Positions 7,325-15,891 of a stretch of DNA of 31,238 nucleotides are shown in pieces (position 1 is the first letter of the stretch; each line of letters opens with the position of its first letter). Both the position numbers and the translations under genes were made by a program. The stretch spans positions 1-31,238 of IMG/VR virus record IMGVR_UViG_3300025154_002773. One strand, written 5' to 3'. The notes beneath the pieces are model-generated. The model made no database searches and was not told the DNA's origin. It saw nothing but the letters and a program-made list of their open reading frames with translations. This DNA is from a virus.

Positions 7325-10300
7325 TTATCTTCGTCTTCTTTTAACTTTTGTAATTCTCCTTTTAGTAAATCTGGTTGGCATTCTATACATTCTCGGCTTG
7401 CTCTTAAATCCGTTAAGTAATGCATTTATTTCCAAAAAATCATTATCTACCAACGGATAGCGATATTTCTCCTCGAGTTTCTTGCCTGTACCTGATCCGC
7501 TACTAGATGAAAGTTTTTCCTTACCGTCTTTCCCAATTTTTACTTTTTTAAGATATGTCCGCTCCTCCTTGCTAATAATTCCTGCATCATATAAATTATC
7601 AATTACACCATTGGAGGCCAGAATTTTTCCACCTATACTTTCCTTTCGATTTTCCCAAATATTATCGAGCACGGTTTGATGATCGGCTTCTTGTGACAAA
7701 GCTGAAACAAAATATTGCGACTTGACATCATCAGTTTGATTAGCGGCAAAATCATATTCGATATCGTCTTTTTCTAATCCCATTTTTTGGAAAATTTGGC
7801 TTTTAACCTCATCGGGAATATTTTTATAAGTATCATCTTCTCCAAATATTTTACGAGCCGTATCAATTTTATCGTTTTCAAAAATATATTTATCCATTCC
7901 TTGTTTAGTATTTTCCTTTGTATATTTATCGAGTCCAAAGGCGTTAATATAAATATCTGAATCATAGTTAGCTTCGCCATTAGCAACCAAATCGATAGCT
8001 ACTGCTCTTCGGGCTAGCTCCTCAGTTTTAAATGTTTTTGTGTCAGCGAGAAGATTGGGGACATAATAATTTCCATCTTCGAGTCCGAAAACTCCACCTC
8101 CCAAATCACCTAGCCCCTTAGTAATCTTGCCTAACTTTACCGCTTTTTTAAGTTCTTCCTTTGTGTTATCTGATGCGCGCGAAGACATTACCTCATCAAA
8201 ATATTTATTTCCTCCAATTTTAAATTTCTCAGTTTGTTCTTTACTAAGCGGAGTTTGCTTATTATCGAAATAATCCTGCATTTCTCCAAAAGCGTTTTTT
8301 CCAAACATTAAACCTCTCAATGTATTTGAGAGTGTTGCTTCTACTGGAGTCATCACTTTGCCAGTTTTGTTTTCAACATATCCATTTAATAAAGATTTCG
8401 CTCCGCTGTAGGTTTTTTCAAGTTGTTTTCCTCCGTAAGGCAATATAACTCCGGTTAACGGATTTTTAACTGCACTAAACATCGGTAATCCGCCAGTCCC
8501 AAATCTAGTAGGATCTCCTTCTCCAAAAAGTTCTTTTCTCGGAATATTCATAAATTTAGATAACGTCGGAAAACTCTCCTCATTCACTCCAAATCCATAC
8601 TCAGGATACATACTCGCAAGAGTTTGTCCTCCTGGAATATTAGAGATAACTTCTCCAGCTATTCTTCCCCCAGCTTTTAAAGATCCTTTAACTTTGCCGT
8701 CTTCACCTTCGAATTCCTGATAAGCATCTACCATTGCATTGATAGGATCAAAAGATACGTCTGAACCCCTAACTTCATTAACTACTCGATTCATCAAATA
8801 ACTAGCCACAGTAAATTCCAACATCTTTTTTGCAACAACTAATTTACTAGGGTCATTTTTAGCGATATCTTTAAGCGCGTACCATTGATTGGCCACTTCC
8901 AATTGAAATGGCGCAACTAGTTGAAAAACTTTTGATTTTTGCGCTATTGGAACCTCTCCTATGCCTCTACCAGCTACCATTTTTCTTGTCCAATCATCCG
9001 CATATTTAATAGGATTAGACACGCCTTCAGATAAAGCTTTTTGATAATGTGCATTCCATATAAATTTAGTTCCAATTTTATCCCCTATTCCAGTCATCCA
9101 AATCGCAAACTTTTTAGTATTAGCTAAAACTCCTTCATTAAATTTGTCATAATCATTAAAATATCTCTCATTAACAAATGCCGATTTCTTAATAGGAGTA
9201 TTTTTTTTAAATATTCCTGCTAAACTATTACCAATAGCCTTGGCTGAGTTTTTAACTCCAGCGCTTGCAAATCCTTGAGGAATATTAAAATATTGAGCTA
9301 AAGAGCTAGAGGCATTTCCAAGCACAGCGTTGGCCTTAAATCTACTATTGGCCCAACTAACTACACTCAGAGCTTTTCTTCCAAATAAATTTTCTTGCAG
9401 TCCTCGATCTAGTGGATTTGTTTTCCCTCCCAAATCTCTCGAAAAGTTTTTTATAAATACCAAAAAATTATTTAACTTATTTTCCGATAATTCTGCGTTA
9501 GCTTTAAAACCCATATTGTTCAAAGCGTTTTCTTTATTTTTAGCAGTTTTGTTTTTTATATAACTTTTTACTTTTTCGTAATTATTTAAAGCGGCCAAGT
9601 CTTTGCCCATCCAATCAGCTTGAGCTTCGGAAATTTTATGATCCGTTAAAATCTTTTTAATTTGAGCGATATCCGTTGAATCAGTAATTTGCTGAATTGG
9701 ATCTAATTTTTGACTTAGCTCTTCTGATAGTCCCCTGCTCTCATGGAAAAACTCCCCAGCACCAAGAGCGCCCTTAGTTTCATCATCTACCCCTTTAAAT
9801 TTAGATATAAAAGGATCGACATGCTTGGCGTAAGCATGATTTTTTATATAATCCAAATATCCCTCCACTGCCCCAAAATCATTAGCGTCACCTTTTCTTT
9901 CCTGGCCAAAAGATAACCATTTTGTTTTTGGATTAGTCACATCAGATGAAGCCGCTAACGCGGGATCTATACTGGCAGAAGTTTCGAACATATTTTTTAG
10001 TCCGGCAATTCCCTCCAAATCTTTACCATGTCGATAATAATCTTTTCTTTCTGGTATTATTTTTGTGCTTTCAGGATATAGTGGATGAGTCGGAAAAAAA
10101 TATTCCCTTACTGCATTTAATTCTTTTAGTAGTTGAGGATATTTATTTTTAAACCATTTATCAGCCTCGATAATATTTCTCCATTGTTTAGGGAATTGCT
10201 GTCGCAATTCATCTTCTCCAAGTTTCCCTTCACCAAATAAAACCACTGCCATATCTTCTTTACTTCCCTTTTTAATACCTAATTTTTTAACAATATTTTC

Positions 10301-12118
10301 TTCTAATTCGTTTAAGAGTATCTTTTGCTCATTGATAAATTCACCCTTTGCAGCATCAAATGGATCCAGTAATTCTTTTTTAATTTTAGGAAATTGGTCA
10401 CCAAAAGTAGCCTCAAAATTTCGATAAACATCTCTAAATCCTGTCATCGGAGCCGAGATGTCTTTTAATTTTGCTGGGTTTACTCCCTCCAAATAATTGG
10501 TATCCAATTCGTGTTTTTTCTTATAATAATTTTTTAAAGTTAGATAAGGAACCTCTCTTTTTAAAATTAAATCCATTCTATCAAAATCCATCTTTTGGAT
10601 TTCATTTTTTGGATAACCCAAATTTCCAAGCTTAATAATTCGCTTAGCTTGATCTACACCTATTCTATCAATATCTTTTTTTACATATCCGATAGCTCTC
10701 AATTCCTTCGGATAATCAATTATTTCTCTAATTGCATCAACTCTCTCTCCTTTTACTTTGTGGGCCCTCTCTTGGAACTTATTAAATCCGCCCTCTGGTG
10801 GTGCTAGCGGAGTTTCCTTTTTTGGTTTTACCACAAATTCATCCCCCTTAAATGGAGATTCATTTTTTATTGATTTTTTACCATTAACAAATTCCTCAAT
10901 ACTTGGAACTTTATTTTGTTTTGTTTCTGTTTTTTTATTTACAAATTCTTCAATCGATGGAAATACCGACTGCTTGTTTTGCTCAACCTCCAAAAATGCC
11001 TTCTGCGGTGCTTTAACTTTTTGAGGTGGTACAAAACCTTTTTCTGCTTTATCAAGCCTCAAGCGTTGATTTTGTTGTTGCCTAGCTATTGTTTCTTGAG
11101 CTTTTTTATTTTTTAAAGCGATCTTATTATTAAAATCCATTACCTTAGATGAAACAATTCTTGGCTTAGTCGCATTCATATCCTGAATATTTAATCCTGG
11201 CCGCACGTTTAAAACTTTCCCAAGAACACTTTCAGGTTTAAATGGTGTTTTTATAGTTTGAATTATTTTTCTCTCTGTTCCAGGCACTGGGACCATCTGA
11301 GGCTTGCCATGAATCATTATTCCGTAATTCGGTCTATAATCTACTTTATCAACAACTTTTTTTGTATATGGATTTTTAAAATTCATTATATCAGTAGTCG
11401 TCTTTGCTATTTCCTTTTTAACACCCTCTTTTGTGCTATGAGCAACTTTACCTCCACCAGCTATTGTTCCGCCCAATACTCCTCCAGCTACTGTTCCCAT
11501 GATAGAACCCTGGACACCTCCTTTTAATGCATTCTCCCCTTGTTCTTTTAAATTTTTTCCCTCTTGCGCACCGCTTAATATTCCTGACGCTCCACCGTAA
11601 ATAAAACCTTCTTTAGCTCCTCTTTTTGCTCCGGTCTTAATTACATCCATCACTCCTGTTTTTGAGGCTTTCTTAAATCCATCAGTGGCTATCTTTTTTA
11701 TTGTTCCTCCTCCAGCAACAGTTGAGCCAATATCTACTCCGATATTTGCAGCCTCTGCTCCTCTCCTAACTAAATATGAAGGAGTTGCTTTTGTTTTCCC
11801 ATAATCCTTAAATGTTCCAGCAACTGTTCTTGAAGGGATATTCATTATTTGCTGTGGAATCTCTGCGGCGAATCTCCCAACTGGATTATTTACTTTTTTT
11901 GCAAAATCAAATTTAGGAATATTTTCTGCTTTTTGAGAAAAACTTCTTAATCCTTGATCTGCTTTTTTCATCCAGCCGGGAGTATTATTGGGATTGTTTA
12001 AATAATTTCTGGCTTCATTAGCCATTCTTCCAAGATTAGAAGAAGTCTTTTGAGCTACTGGCTCAAAAGTATCATTTAATTTCTTTTTTGTTTTTCTATA
12101 GAAATTTAATAATGACAT
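7325..12118 (-). CDS. Giant internal virion / ejection protein, polyvalent-like
   Basis: 1597 aa, the largest gene. Residues about 100-230 are rich in Gly/Ala zipper segments (GSTVAGGGTI, GASGILSGAQ, GTVAGGVLGGTIAGGG), which suggest membrane insertion. Residues about 340-450 are a Lys/Gln/Pro-rich linker with two copies of PSIEEFVN. The long helical core (500-1300) contains a WANSRFKANAVLGNASS to FQLVAPFQLEVANQWYAL stretch resembling LPD38-type domains of phage 'large polyvalent proteins' (from memory). The C-terminus is very basic (KRRITKVKRRRR). It is probably packaged in the head and ejected with DNA to build a channel, like T7 gp16. No protease or transglycosylase motif was seen. Confidence 0.65.
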   Translation of the reverse strand: MSLLNFYRKTKKKLNDTFEPVAQKTSSNLGRMANEARNYLNNPNNTPGWMKKADQGLRSFSQKAENIPKFDFAKKVNNPVGRFAAEIPQQIMNIPSRTVAGTFKDYGKTKATPSYLVRRGAEAANIGVDIGSTVAGGGTIKKIATDGFKKASKTGVMDVIKTGAKRGAKEGFIYGGASGILSGAQEGKNLKEQGENALKGGVQGSIMGTVAGGVLGGTIAGGGKVAHSTKEGVKKEIAKTTTDIMNFKNPYTKKVVDKVDYRPNYGIMIHGKPQMVPVPGTERKIIQTIKTPFKPESVLGKVLNVRPGLNIQDMNATKPRIVSSKVMDFNNKIALKNKKAQETIARQQQNQRLRLDKAEKGFVPPQKVKAPQKAFLEVEQNKQSVFPSIEEFVNKKTETKQNKVPSIEEFVNGKKSIKNESPFKGDEFVVKPKKETPLAPPEGGFNKFQERAHKVKGERVDAIREIIDYPKELRAIGYVKKDIDRIGVDQAKRIIKLGNLGYPKNEIQKMDFDRMDLILKREVPYLTLKNYYKKKHELDTNYLEGVNPAKLKDISAPMTGFRDVYRNFEATFGDQFPKIKKELLDPFDAAKGEFINEQKILLNELEENIVKKLGIKKGSKEDMAVVLFGEGKLGEDELRQQFPKQWRNIIEADKWFKNKYPQLLKELNAVREYFFPTHPLYPESTKIIPERKDYYRHGKDLEGIAGLKNMFETSASIDPALAASSDVTNPKTKWLSFGQERKGDANDFGAVEGYLDYIKNHAYAKHVDPFISKFKGVDDETKGALGAGEFFHESRGLSEELSQKLDPIQQITDSTDIAQIKKILTDHKISEAQADWMGKDLAALNNYEKVKSYIKNKTAKNKENALNNMGFKANAELSENKLNNFLVFIKNFSRDLGGKTNPLDRGLQENLFGRKALSVVSWANSRFKANAVLGNASSSLAQYFNIPQGFASAGVKNSAKAIGNSLAGIFKKNTPIKKSAFVNERYFNDYDKFNEGVLANTKKFAIWMTGIGDKIGTKFIWNAHYQKALSEGVSNPIKYADDWTRKMVAGRGIGEVPIAQKSKVFQLVAPFQLEVANQWYALKDIAKNDPSKLVVAKKMLEFTVASYLMNRVVNEVRGSDVSFDPINAMVDAYQEFEGEDGKVKGSLKAGGRIAGEVISNIPGGQTLASMYPEYGFGVNEESFPTLSKFMNIPRKELFGEGDPTRFGTGGLPMFSAVKNPLTGVILPYGGKQLEKTYSGAKSLLNGYVENKTGKVMTPVEATLSNTLRGLMFGKNAFGEMQDYFDNKQTPLSKEQTEKFKIGGNKYFDEVMSSRASDNTKEELKKAVKLGKITKGLGDLGGGVFGLEDGNYYVPNLLADTKTFKTEELARRAVAIDLVANGEANYDSDIYINAFGLDKYTKENTKQGMDKYIFENDKIDTARKIFGEDDTYKNIPDEVKSQIFQKMGLEKDDIEYDFAANQTDDVKSQYFVSALSQEADHQTVLDNIWENRKESIGGKILASNGVIDNLYDAGIISKEERTYLKKVKIGKDGKEKLSSSSGSGTGKKLEEKYRYPLVDNDFLEINALLNGFKSKPRMYRMPTRFTKRRITKVKRRRR
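10787..10858 (-). repeat. Palindromic-repeat-like insertion inside the giant virion gene
   Basis: This part of the gene encodes SPFKGDEF ... TPLAPPEGG (residues 421-444). Such SPFKGD/PLAPPEGG peptides are typical read-through products of REP/MITE-like GC-rich palindromes that can sit in frame inside genes. The DNA has purine-rich TAAGGGGGAT at one end and CCGC...GCGG arms at the other, more G/C-rich than the flanks. It sits in the low-complexity linker, where an insertion would be tolerated. Confidence 0.4.
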
Positions 12119-12139
12119 TTAAATTATTTTTTAAATTAA

Positions 12140-13351
12140 TTAAACAGTCTCTTCTTCATCTTCATAAATAGGCTCTCCAGTAATCGGATCATATCGCTTA
12201 ATAACTCTCTTTTTATTTGTATTTTCAGGGTTATACCAATCTTCAGCATTTTCCGGATTTTCTAAATCAATCTCCTCTGAAAAATTAGGTGTTTCAAGAG
12301 AGGCTGGAGAATCTATATCTACAGAAGCCACTTCTAACTCATCCGCTGCTCCGCCGTATTCTGTATACTTAGCAGCTAATTCTGTTCTAAAGTTTTTAGC
12401 AGAGATGTTAATATTAGAAAGAGTAGCCATAAGCTTTTGCAAATTTTTATCAGATTCAGCTTTAACATCTTCTTTTTTCCAATCACCTCTTTTATTTTTT
12501 AATCTTTTTAAAGCCTCTTCTTGCTCTTTGAATGTTTCCACAGCTTCCTTAGTAGCGTCTTCTTGCCATTGATAGGCCTGATCTCTTTTTGTTTTATATT
12601 CTTCACCTGCATGTCTCAGGTTTTGATTCTGTTCACTTATCTGATCTCCATAATTGGTTAAAACTTTTGACCTTTCTCTCCCAGCGCTTCCAGCAATAGC
12701 CTTGGCCGCCATTCTGCTAGCACTGCCACCGCTTGCGCCTTTAATTCCAAGCATGACATTGGTGTTATCAACGCTTTTTCTTGTATCTCCAGCTAAATCA
12801 TCAAGTGATTCTTTTTGATTTCTCTCAATTAATGTTTTATTGCCAGCTATAGCGCTTTCGGTTCTATTCTTGTAGTTATCTAAAGCACTGATATATTTAT
12901 CCTTAATTTTTCCAAGATTAGAAATATATTTTTTGGATGTTCCTAAAGATTTTTCAGTAGCCCCGATTTCATCATTAGCGTCATCCCAACCCTTACCAAT
13001 AGCACTTATTATGCTACTGTTTCCACCCGAAGATCCTCCTTTAGATTTGTCATAAATACTCCCGGGAGCATTTCCTCCGCTCTTGAGCTGTGCTGTTTCC
13101 TCATCCGTATTTGCGTTTAATGAAGTTGTTTTTGAATTTCCGCCTGAATTATTGGATGGTTCTTTTCCTTCATGCCACTTATTATCATCCCCCCAATATC
13201 CATCTCCCTCACTGGCTAATGCTATTGGCTTCAACAGAGAGTAAGCTGTCCCAACCACTGGGGCCTTTTTTAATACCGTCTTTCCAACCGCAGATCCAAT
13301 TTTTATAGATCCAGCTTTTATTGCCGAAGCAATTGCTCCTAGATTTGCCAT
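12140..13351 (-). CDS. Internal virion protein (putative ejection protein)
   Basis: 403 aa. The N-terminus (1-50) alternates Ala/Gly/Ile/Lys, as membrane-active peptides do. A Gly/Ser/Asn-rich linker spans about 65-115. Long charged coiled-coil helices (about 125-320) include an Ala/Gly-rich stretch (ASGGSASRMAAKAIAGSAGR). The C-terminus is acidic and ends YEDEEETV. Directly downstream lies the giant ejection protein, so together they probably form the ejectosome. It is the first late gene after the inverted moron, and the moron's promoter begins just upstream of its start. No known domain is recognised. Confidence 0.55.
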   Translation of the reverse strand: MANLGAIASAIKAGSIKIGSAVGKTVLKKAPVVGTAYSLLKPIALASEGDGYWGDDNKWHEGKEPSNNSGGNSKTTSLNANTDEETAQLKSGGNAPGSIYDKSKGGSSGGNSSIISAIGKGWDDANDEIGATEKSLGTSKKYISNLGKIKDKYISALDNYKNRTESAIAGNKTLIERNQKESLDDLAGDTRKSVDNTNVMLGIKGASGGSASRMAAKAIAGSAGRERSKVLTNYGDQISEQNQNLRHAGEEYKTKRDQAYQWQEDATKEAVETFKEQEEALKRLKNKRGDWKKEDVKAESDKNLQKLMATLSNINISAKNFRTELAAKYTEYGGAADELEVASVDIDSPASLETPNFSEEIDLENPENAEDWYNPENTNKKRVIKRYDPITGEPIYEDEEETV

Positions 13352-13367
13352 ATTTTTTTATTTTTTC

Positions 13368-13399
13368 TTGACATAGTTGCATTTTTCTGCAATTATAGT
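13368..13399 (+). promoter_or_regulatory. Moron promoter with internal dyad
   Basis: A perfect -35 TTGACA (13368-13373). The -10 may be AATTAT at 13391-13396 (17-base spacer) or TATAGT at 13394-13399 (20-base spacer). Within the spacer, TTGCA (13377-13381) and TGCAA (13388-13392) form an inverted repeat overlapping the -10, a likely repressor site. It drives the two plus-strand genes that follow. Confidence 0.65.
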
Positions 13400-13422
13400 A
13401 AGATTTAATTAATTATTTACTT

Positions 13423-13656
13423 ATGAAAAATTTATTTACTAAATTTATTATTTATTGGCTAATCCCTATCGTAGGTGTTTTAGCTATTAGTTTTTATTTG
13501 TCAGATATTTCTTTTATTGATTTCATTAAGAACAATCTTTTACAGAAAGAGATTCCAGGGATGGCAATAGGAATGATAATTGTTCTTCCATTTATAATCT
13601 TTTATGAATTAATATCCATAGCGATTAAAAATTTATTTAAACTTTTAAAAAAATAA
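13423..13656 (+). CDS. Moron gene 1: small membrane protein
   Basis: 77 aa with two predicted spans: FIIYWLIPIVGVLAISFYL (about 8-26) and IAIGMIIVLPFIIFYELI-like (about 47-65). Short basic ends suggest both termini on the cytoplasmic side. It is encoded against the late operon and has its own promoter and downstream terminators, the definition of a phage moron. Morons are often expressed from the prophage for superinfection exclusion or lysogenic conversion, but no family is recognised here. Confidence 0.75.
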   Translation: MKNLFTKFIIYWLIPIVGVLAISFYLSDISFIDFIKNNLLQKEIPGMAIGMIIVLPFIIFYELISIAIKNLFKLLKK

Positions 13657-13661
13657 AATTT

Positions 13662-14000
13662 ATGAACAACGACAACTATAATCAACCAGTAGTTCACGAA
13701 ACTATTTACGTTGAGCCAAAGAAACCTTTCTTTGAAAATCTTTATGAAAAACATGAGGGTTATATTTCTGCTCTTTATGGAATTTCATTTTTTCTCTCTG
13801 GTATATATGCATTTATTAGGTGGTTAAAAGAATTGTTCGCGACTGCTCATGACGATAACTTTATCGGATTTATTTTTGTTTTTCTTTTCCAAAGTTTCAT
13901 AATGGCAATAAACACCATACTTGGTGGAATAATGTTTTTCATCATTCTTCTTCTAATATCAGTAATTCCATATCTAATTTATAGAGGATTAACAAAATAA
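13662..14000 (+). CDS. Moron gene 2: small membrane protein
   Basis: 112 aa, starting five bases after moron gene 1, so co-transcribed and possibly coupled. A soluble N-terminus of about 32 residues (PVVHETIYVEPKKPFFENLY) precedes three hydrophobic segments (about 34-52, 65-82 and 86-108). The C-terminal GGIMFFIILLLISVIPYLIY is a strong span. The pair may form one membrane complex. Function is unknown; the immunity or exclusion role is inference. Confidence 0.75.
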   Translation: MNNDNYNQPVVHETIYVEPKKPFFENLYEKHEGYISALYGISFFLSGIYAFIRWLKELFATAHDDNFIGFIFVFLFQSFIMAINTILGGIMFFIILLLISVIPYLIYRGLTK

Positions 14001-14035
14001 TTTTTTAAATGTACTTTCCGTTTCCCTTCCCCTAG

Positions 14036-14057
14036 AAGCCTCGCTATGCGGGGTTTT
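14036..14057 (+). terminator. Moron terminator 1
   Basis: CCTCGC-TAT-GCGGGG (14039-14053) with AA/TT extension and a short T-run, 35 bases after the second moron gene. No T-run on the minus strand, so it acts on the plus strand only. Confidence 0.65.
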
Positions 14058-14075
14058 ATAGTAAAAGACAAAACT

Positions 14076-14231
14076 TTATAAATTCCTAATTGCCCATATG
14101 ATACCTGCCAAAAATAATAAATCCGTCAGCGTATATGCAGAATATTTTATGATATCTTTCCATTCTGATTTTTTTGCATAATTCATATTCATTGCTTTGA
14201 CAAACTTAAAAATGTTTGTTATTCTATTCAT
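14076..14231 (-). CDS. Possible 51-aa membrane peptide
   Basis: ORF starting MNRITNIFKFVKAMNMNYAK, with a hydrophobic C-terminal stretch (TLTDLLFLAGIIWAI). It would be part of the late leftward transcript between the 79-aa gene and the internal virion proteins. The moron terminators surround it. Length and a good ATG support it; no Shine-Dalgarno and no family. It could also be a third, oppositely oriented, part of the inserted moron. Confidence 0.4.
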   Translation of the reverse strand: MNRITNIFKFVKAMNMNYAKKSEWKDIIKYSAYTLTDLLFLAGIIWAIRNL

Positions 14232-14243
14232 AGATGTTTGTTA

Positions 14244-14289
14244 AACCGTTTGAGCTGTCCGTCGAAAGAAAGCTTGGGCGGTTTTTTTT
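14244..14289 (+). terminator. Moron terminator 2
   Basis: An imperfect, G-U-rich stem of about 11 pairs (CCGTTTGAGCT with AGCTTGGGCGG), then eight Ts. It is a second stop for plus-strand read-through. Confidence 0.6.
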
Positions 14290-14313
14290 ATTTTATTATT
14301 TCTCTCCCCCTAC

Positions 14314-14337
14314 AAGCTCCCCCAAAAGGGAGCTTTT
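14314..14337 (+). terminator. Moron terminator 3
   Basis: AAGCTCCC and GGGAGCTT pair around CCAAAA and are followed by Ts. Three consecutive plus-strand terminators shield the head genes from antisense transcription. Confidence 0.6.
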
Positions 14338-14351
14338 TAGCGAAAGATAAA

Positions 14352-14591
14352 CTATTTTTTCTTAGTTTCTTTTTTTGTTTCAGTTTTAACTGGTTTTTCA
14401 GTTTTAACTTCTACATCTTCATTTAAAACTTTTCCAAAAACTTCTTCCTCAACAGCACTAAGGTAGTTTCTTCTTGCTCTCAAGATTTTTTTATCTTGAT
14501 TAGTTAATTCATGAGGAGTTTTTTTAAGTACGTCCTCGATTAGCTTTTTGTCGCCATGAGACAATGTGTCTCTACTAATTTTTTCACTCAT
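14352..14591 (-). CDS. Small basic protein after the capsid gene
   Basis: 79 aa, highly charged, Lys/Glu-rich, with a C-terminal Lys/Thr tail (KPVKTETKKETKKK). Probably two helices followed by a disordered tail. Its place between the major capsid protein and the ejection proteins would suit a head-completion or minor head protein, but no family is recognised. A palindrome TTAATAATTATTAA lies 11 bases before the start. Confidence 0.55.
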   Translation of the reverse strand: MSEKISRDTLSHGDKKLIEDVLKKTPHELTNQDKKILRARRNYLSAVEEEVFGKVLNEDVEVKTEKPVKTETKKETKKK

Positions 14592-14686
14592 TTTGTTAGC
14601 TTTTAATAATTATTAATAGCCCTATGGCCATAATTTCCCCACCAAGCCAATTGGTAGGGATATATGACTATAAAATTGTAAAGATA

Positions 14687-15835
14687 CTAAGCGAGATTGA
14701 ATTTTGCATAAAATGCAACTCCGGCCTTTCTTCTTTCGTCAGCCACTTTTTCTCCATGACCAAATAAACCTTTGATTAAATCAGAATGTCCATTTGGATT
14801 TTGCTCAGCTTTGATTGTTGAAATATTTTCAATATATCCAAAAGCTCCGGTAATAAAAGATTTATGACCACCAACACACATAAAACCATCAGTATTATCA
14901 CCGGTGAACCATTCATCAGGTAAGAAATACAAATCAAATCCAGATGCTTTAGCTACCTTACCTTTAGCCACAGTCTCATCAAAAACTTCCTTAATACTTG
15001 GATTAAGTTCAGTTGCTTTCAATAAAACTGGTTTAGCGGCCAATTCGGGCAAAGCTAACCAACGCTTTCCATCATTAGGAGCTCCTTTTAGCATTCCAGA
15101 TAGAACATCAAGATTATATTTGAAATTGCTTTGAGTAATTGCAAGACAAGTATTTGCTTGAATTTCATAAGAACTTCCCCCTGCAATAGCTCCACCTGTA
15201 TAGGCGCTATCAGTATCGTCACTATCGTCTTCAATTACTATATGAGTTGTATCTGTAAATGTTTTAACTCTAAACCATTTACTATGACCGTCAGCTCTAA
15301 ATGGTTTTCCAACCATTGAAGCTGCGAAAGTCGTTCCAACTCCAACCACTGCTCCAGTTGTGACTGTTATGGTAACCGTTCCTGTGACATATGATGTCCC
15401 TAACCAATTTCCAGCAGCTGCATCAGCATAAAATGCTAATATAGCCTGGTCCATTTCTTCATATAAAGCTTGTCCAGCTTGATTGATTATTTCACTATCT
15501 GGATCTTCAACTGCGCTAGCAAAAGCAGCCACAGATGGAATCTCATCCGCTATCTCAAGGAATGTGCCGACAATCAATCTAGAAATAACTTCCGTTACCT
15601 TGGTGTAAGTTATTGTGCTTACTCCATCAGTAGATTTCCAACCACCACCAGTAAGAGTCGTAACAACAAACTCTTTAAATTTTTTATCTACTTTCTTTTT
15701 CATTTTAGGATCAGAAACATTCTGAGCCTCAAAATTATCATTTACCACATCCACATACATCGAACGCTGAAAGAACTTTTGAAGTGCTTTGGTTTGATAT
15801 TTTATGGAAGTAGTTTTTGTTCCCAAATTATCCAT
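14687..15835 (-). CDS. Major capsid protein with inserted beta domain
   Basis: 382 aa. Assigned as coat protein because it follows a scaffold-like gene, has the right size and contains HK97/P22-coat-like elements: an N-terminal helical arm, a long helix about 106-140 (DSEIINQAGQALYEEMDQAI) and a C-terminal FGYIENISTI / HGEKVADERRKAGVAFYAKF segment. Residues about 149-226 look like a separate beta sandwich (TGTVTITVTTGAVVGVGTTF, then WFRVKTF, then HIVIEDD), a domain type also found in phage tail and decoration proteins. It may project from the shell like the I-domain of P22 coat. Confident as a capsid gene; the insert fold is an inference. Confidence 0.82.
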   Translation of the reverse strand: MDNLGTKTTSIKYQTKALQKFFQRSMYVDVVNDNFEAQNVSDPKMKKKVDKKFKEFVVTTLTGGGWKSTDGVSTITYTKVTEVISRLIVGTFLEIADEIPSVAAFASAVEDPDSEIINQAGQALYEEMDQAILAFYADAAAGNWLGTSYVTGTVTITVTTGAVVGVGTTFAASMVGKPFRADGHSKWFRVKTFTDTTHIVIEDDSDDTDSAYTGGAIAGGSSYEIQANTCLAITQSNFKYNLDVLSGMLKGAPNDGKRWLALPELAAKPVLLKATELNPSIKEVFDETVAKGKVAKASGFDLYFLPDEWFTGDNTDGFMCVGGHKSFITGAFGYIENISTIKAEQNPNGHSDLIKGLFGHGEKVADERRKAGVAFYAKFNLA

Positions 15836-15891
15836 ACAATTACTTTTTTAAAAAATATTAATTAAATTTTTAGCTTAAGCAATCTAATTTT

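Noticed and set aside
9330-11527. Several plus-strand ORFs opposite the giant virion gene
   Set aside because: Shadows of the 1597-aa gene, Phe/Leu/Ser-rich, with no start signals.
14238-14426. Plus-strand 62-aa ORF
   Set aside because: It runs through two terminators and the end of the 79-aa gene; composition is a low-complexity Phe/Ser run.
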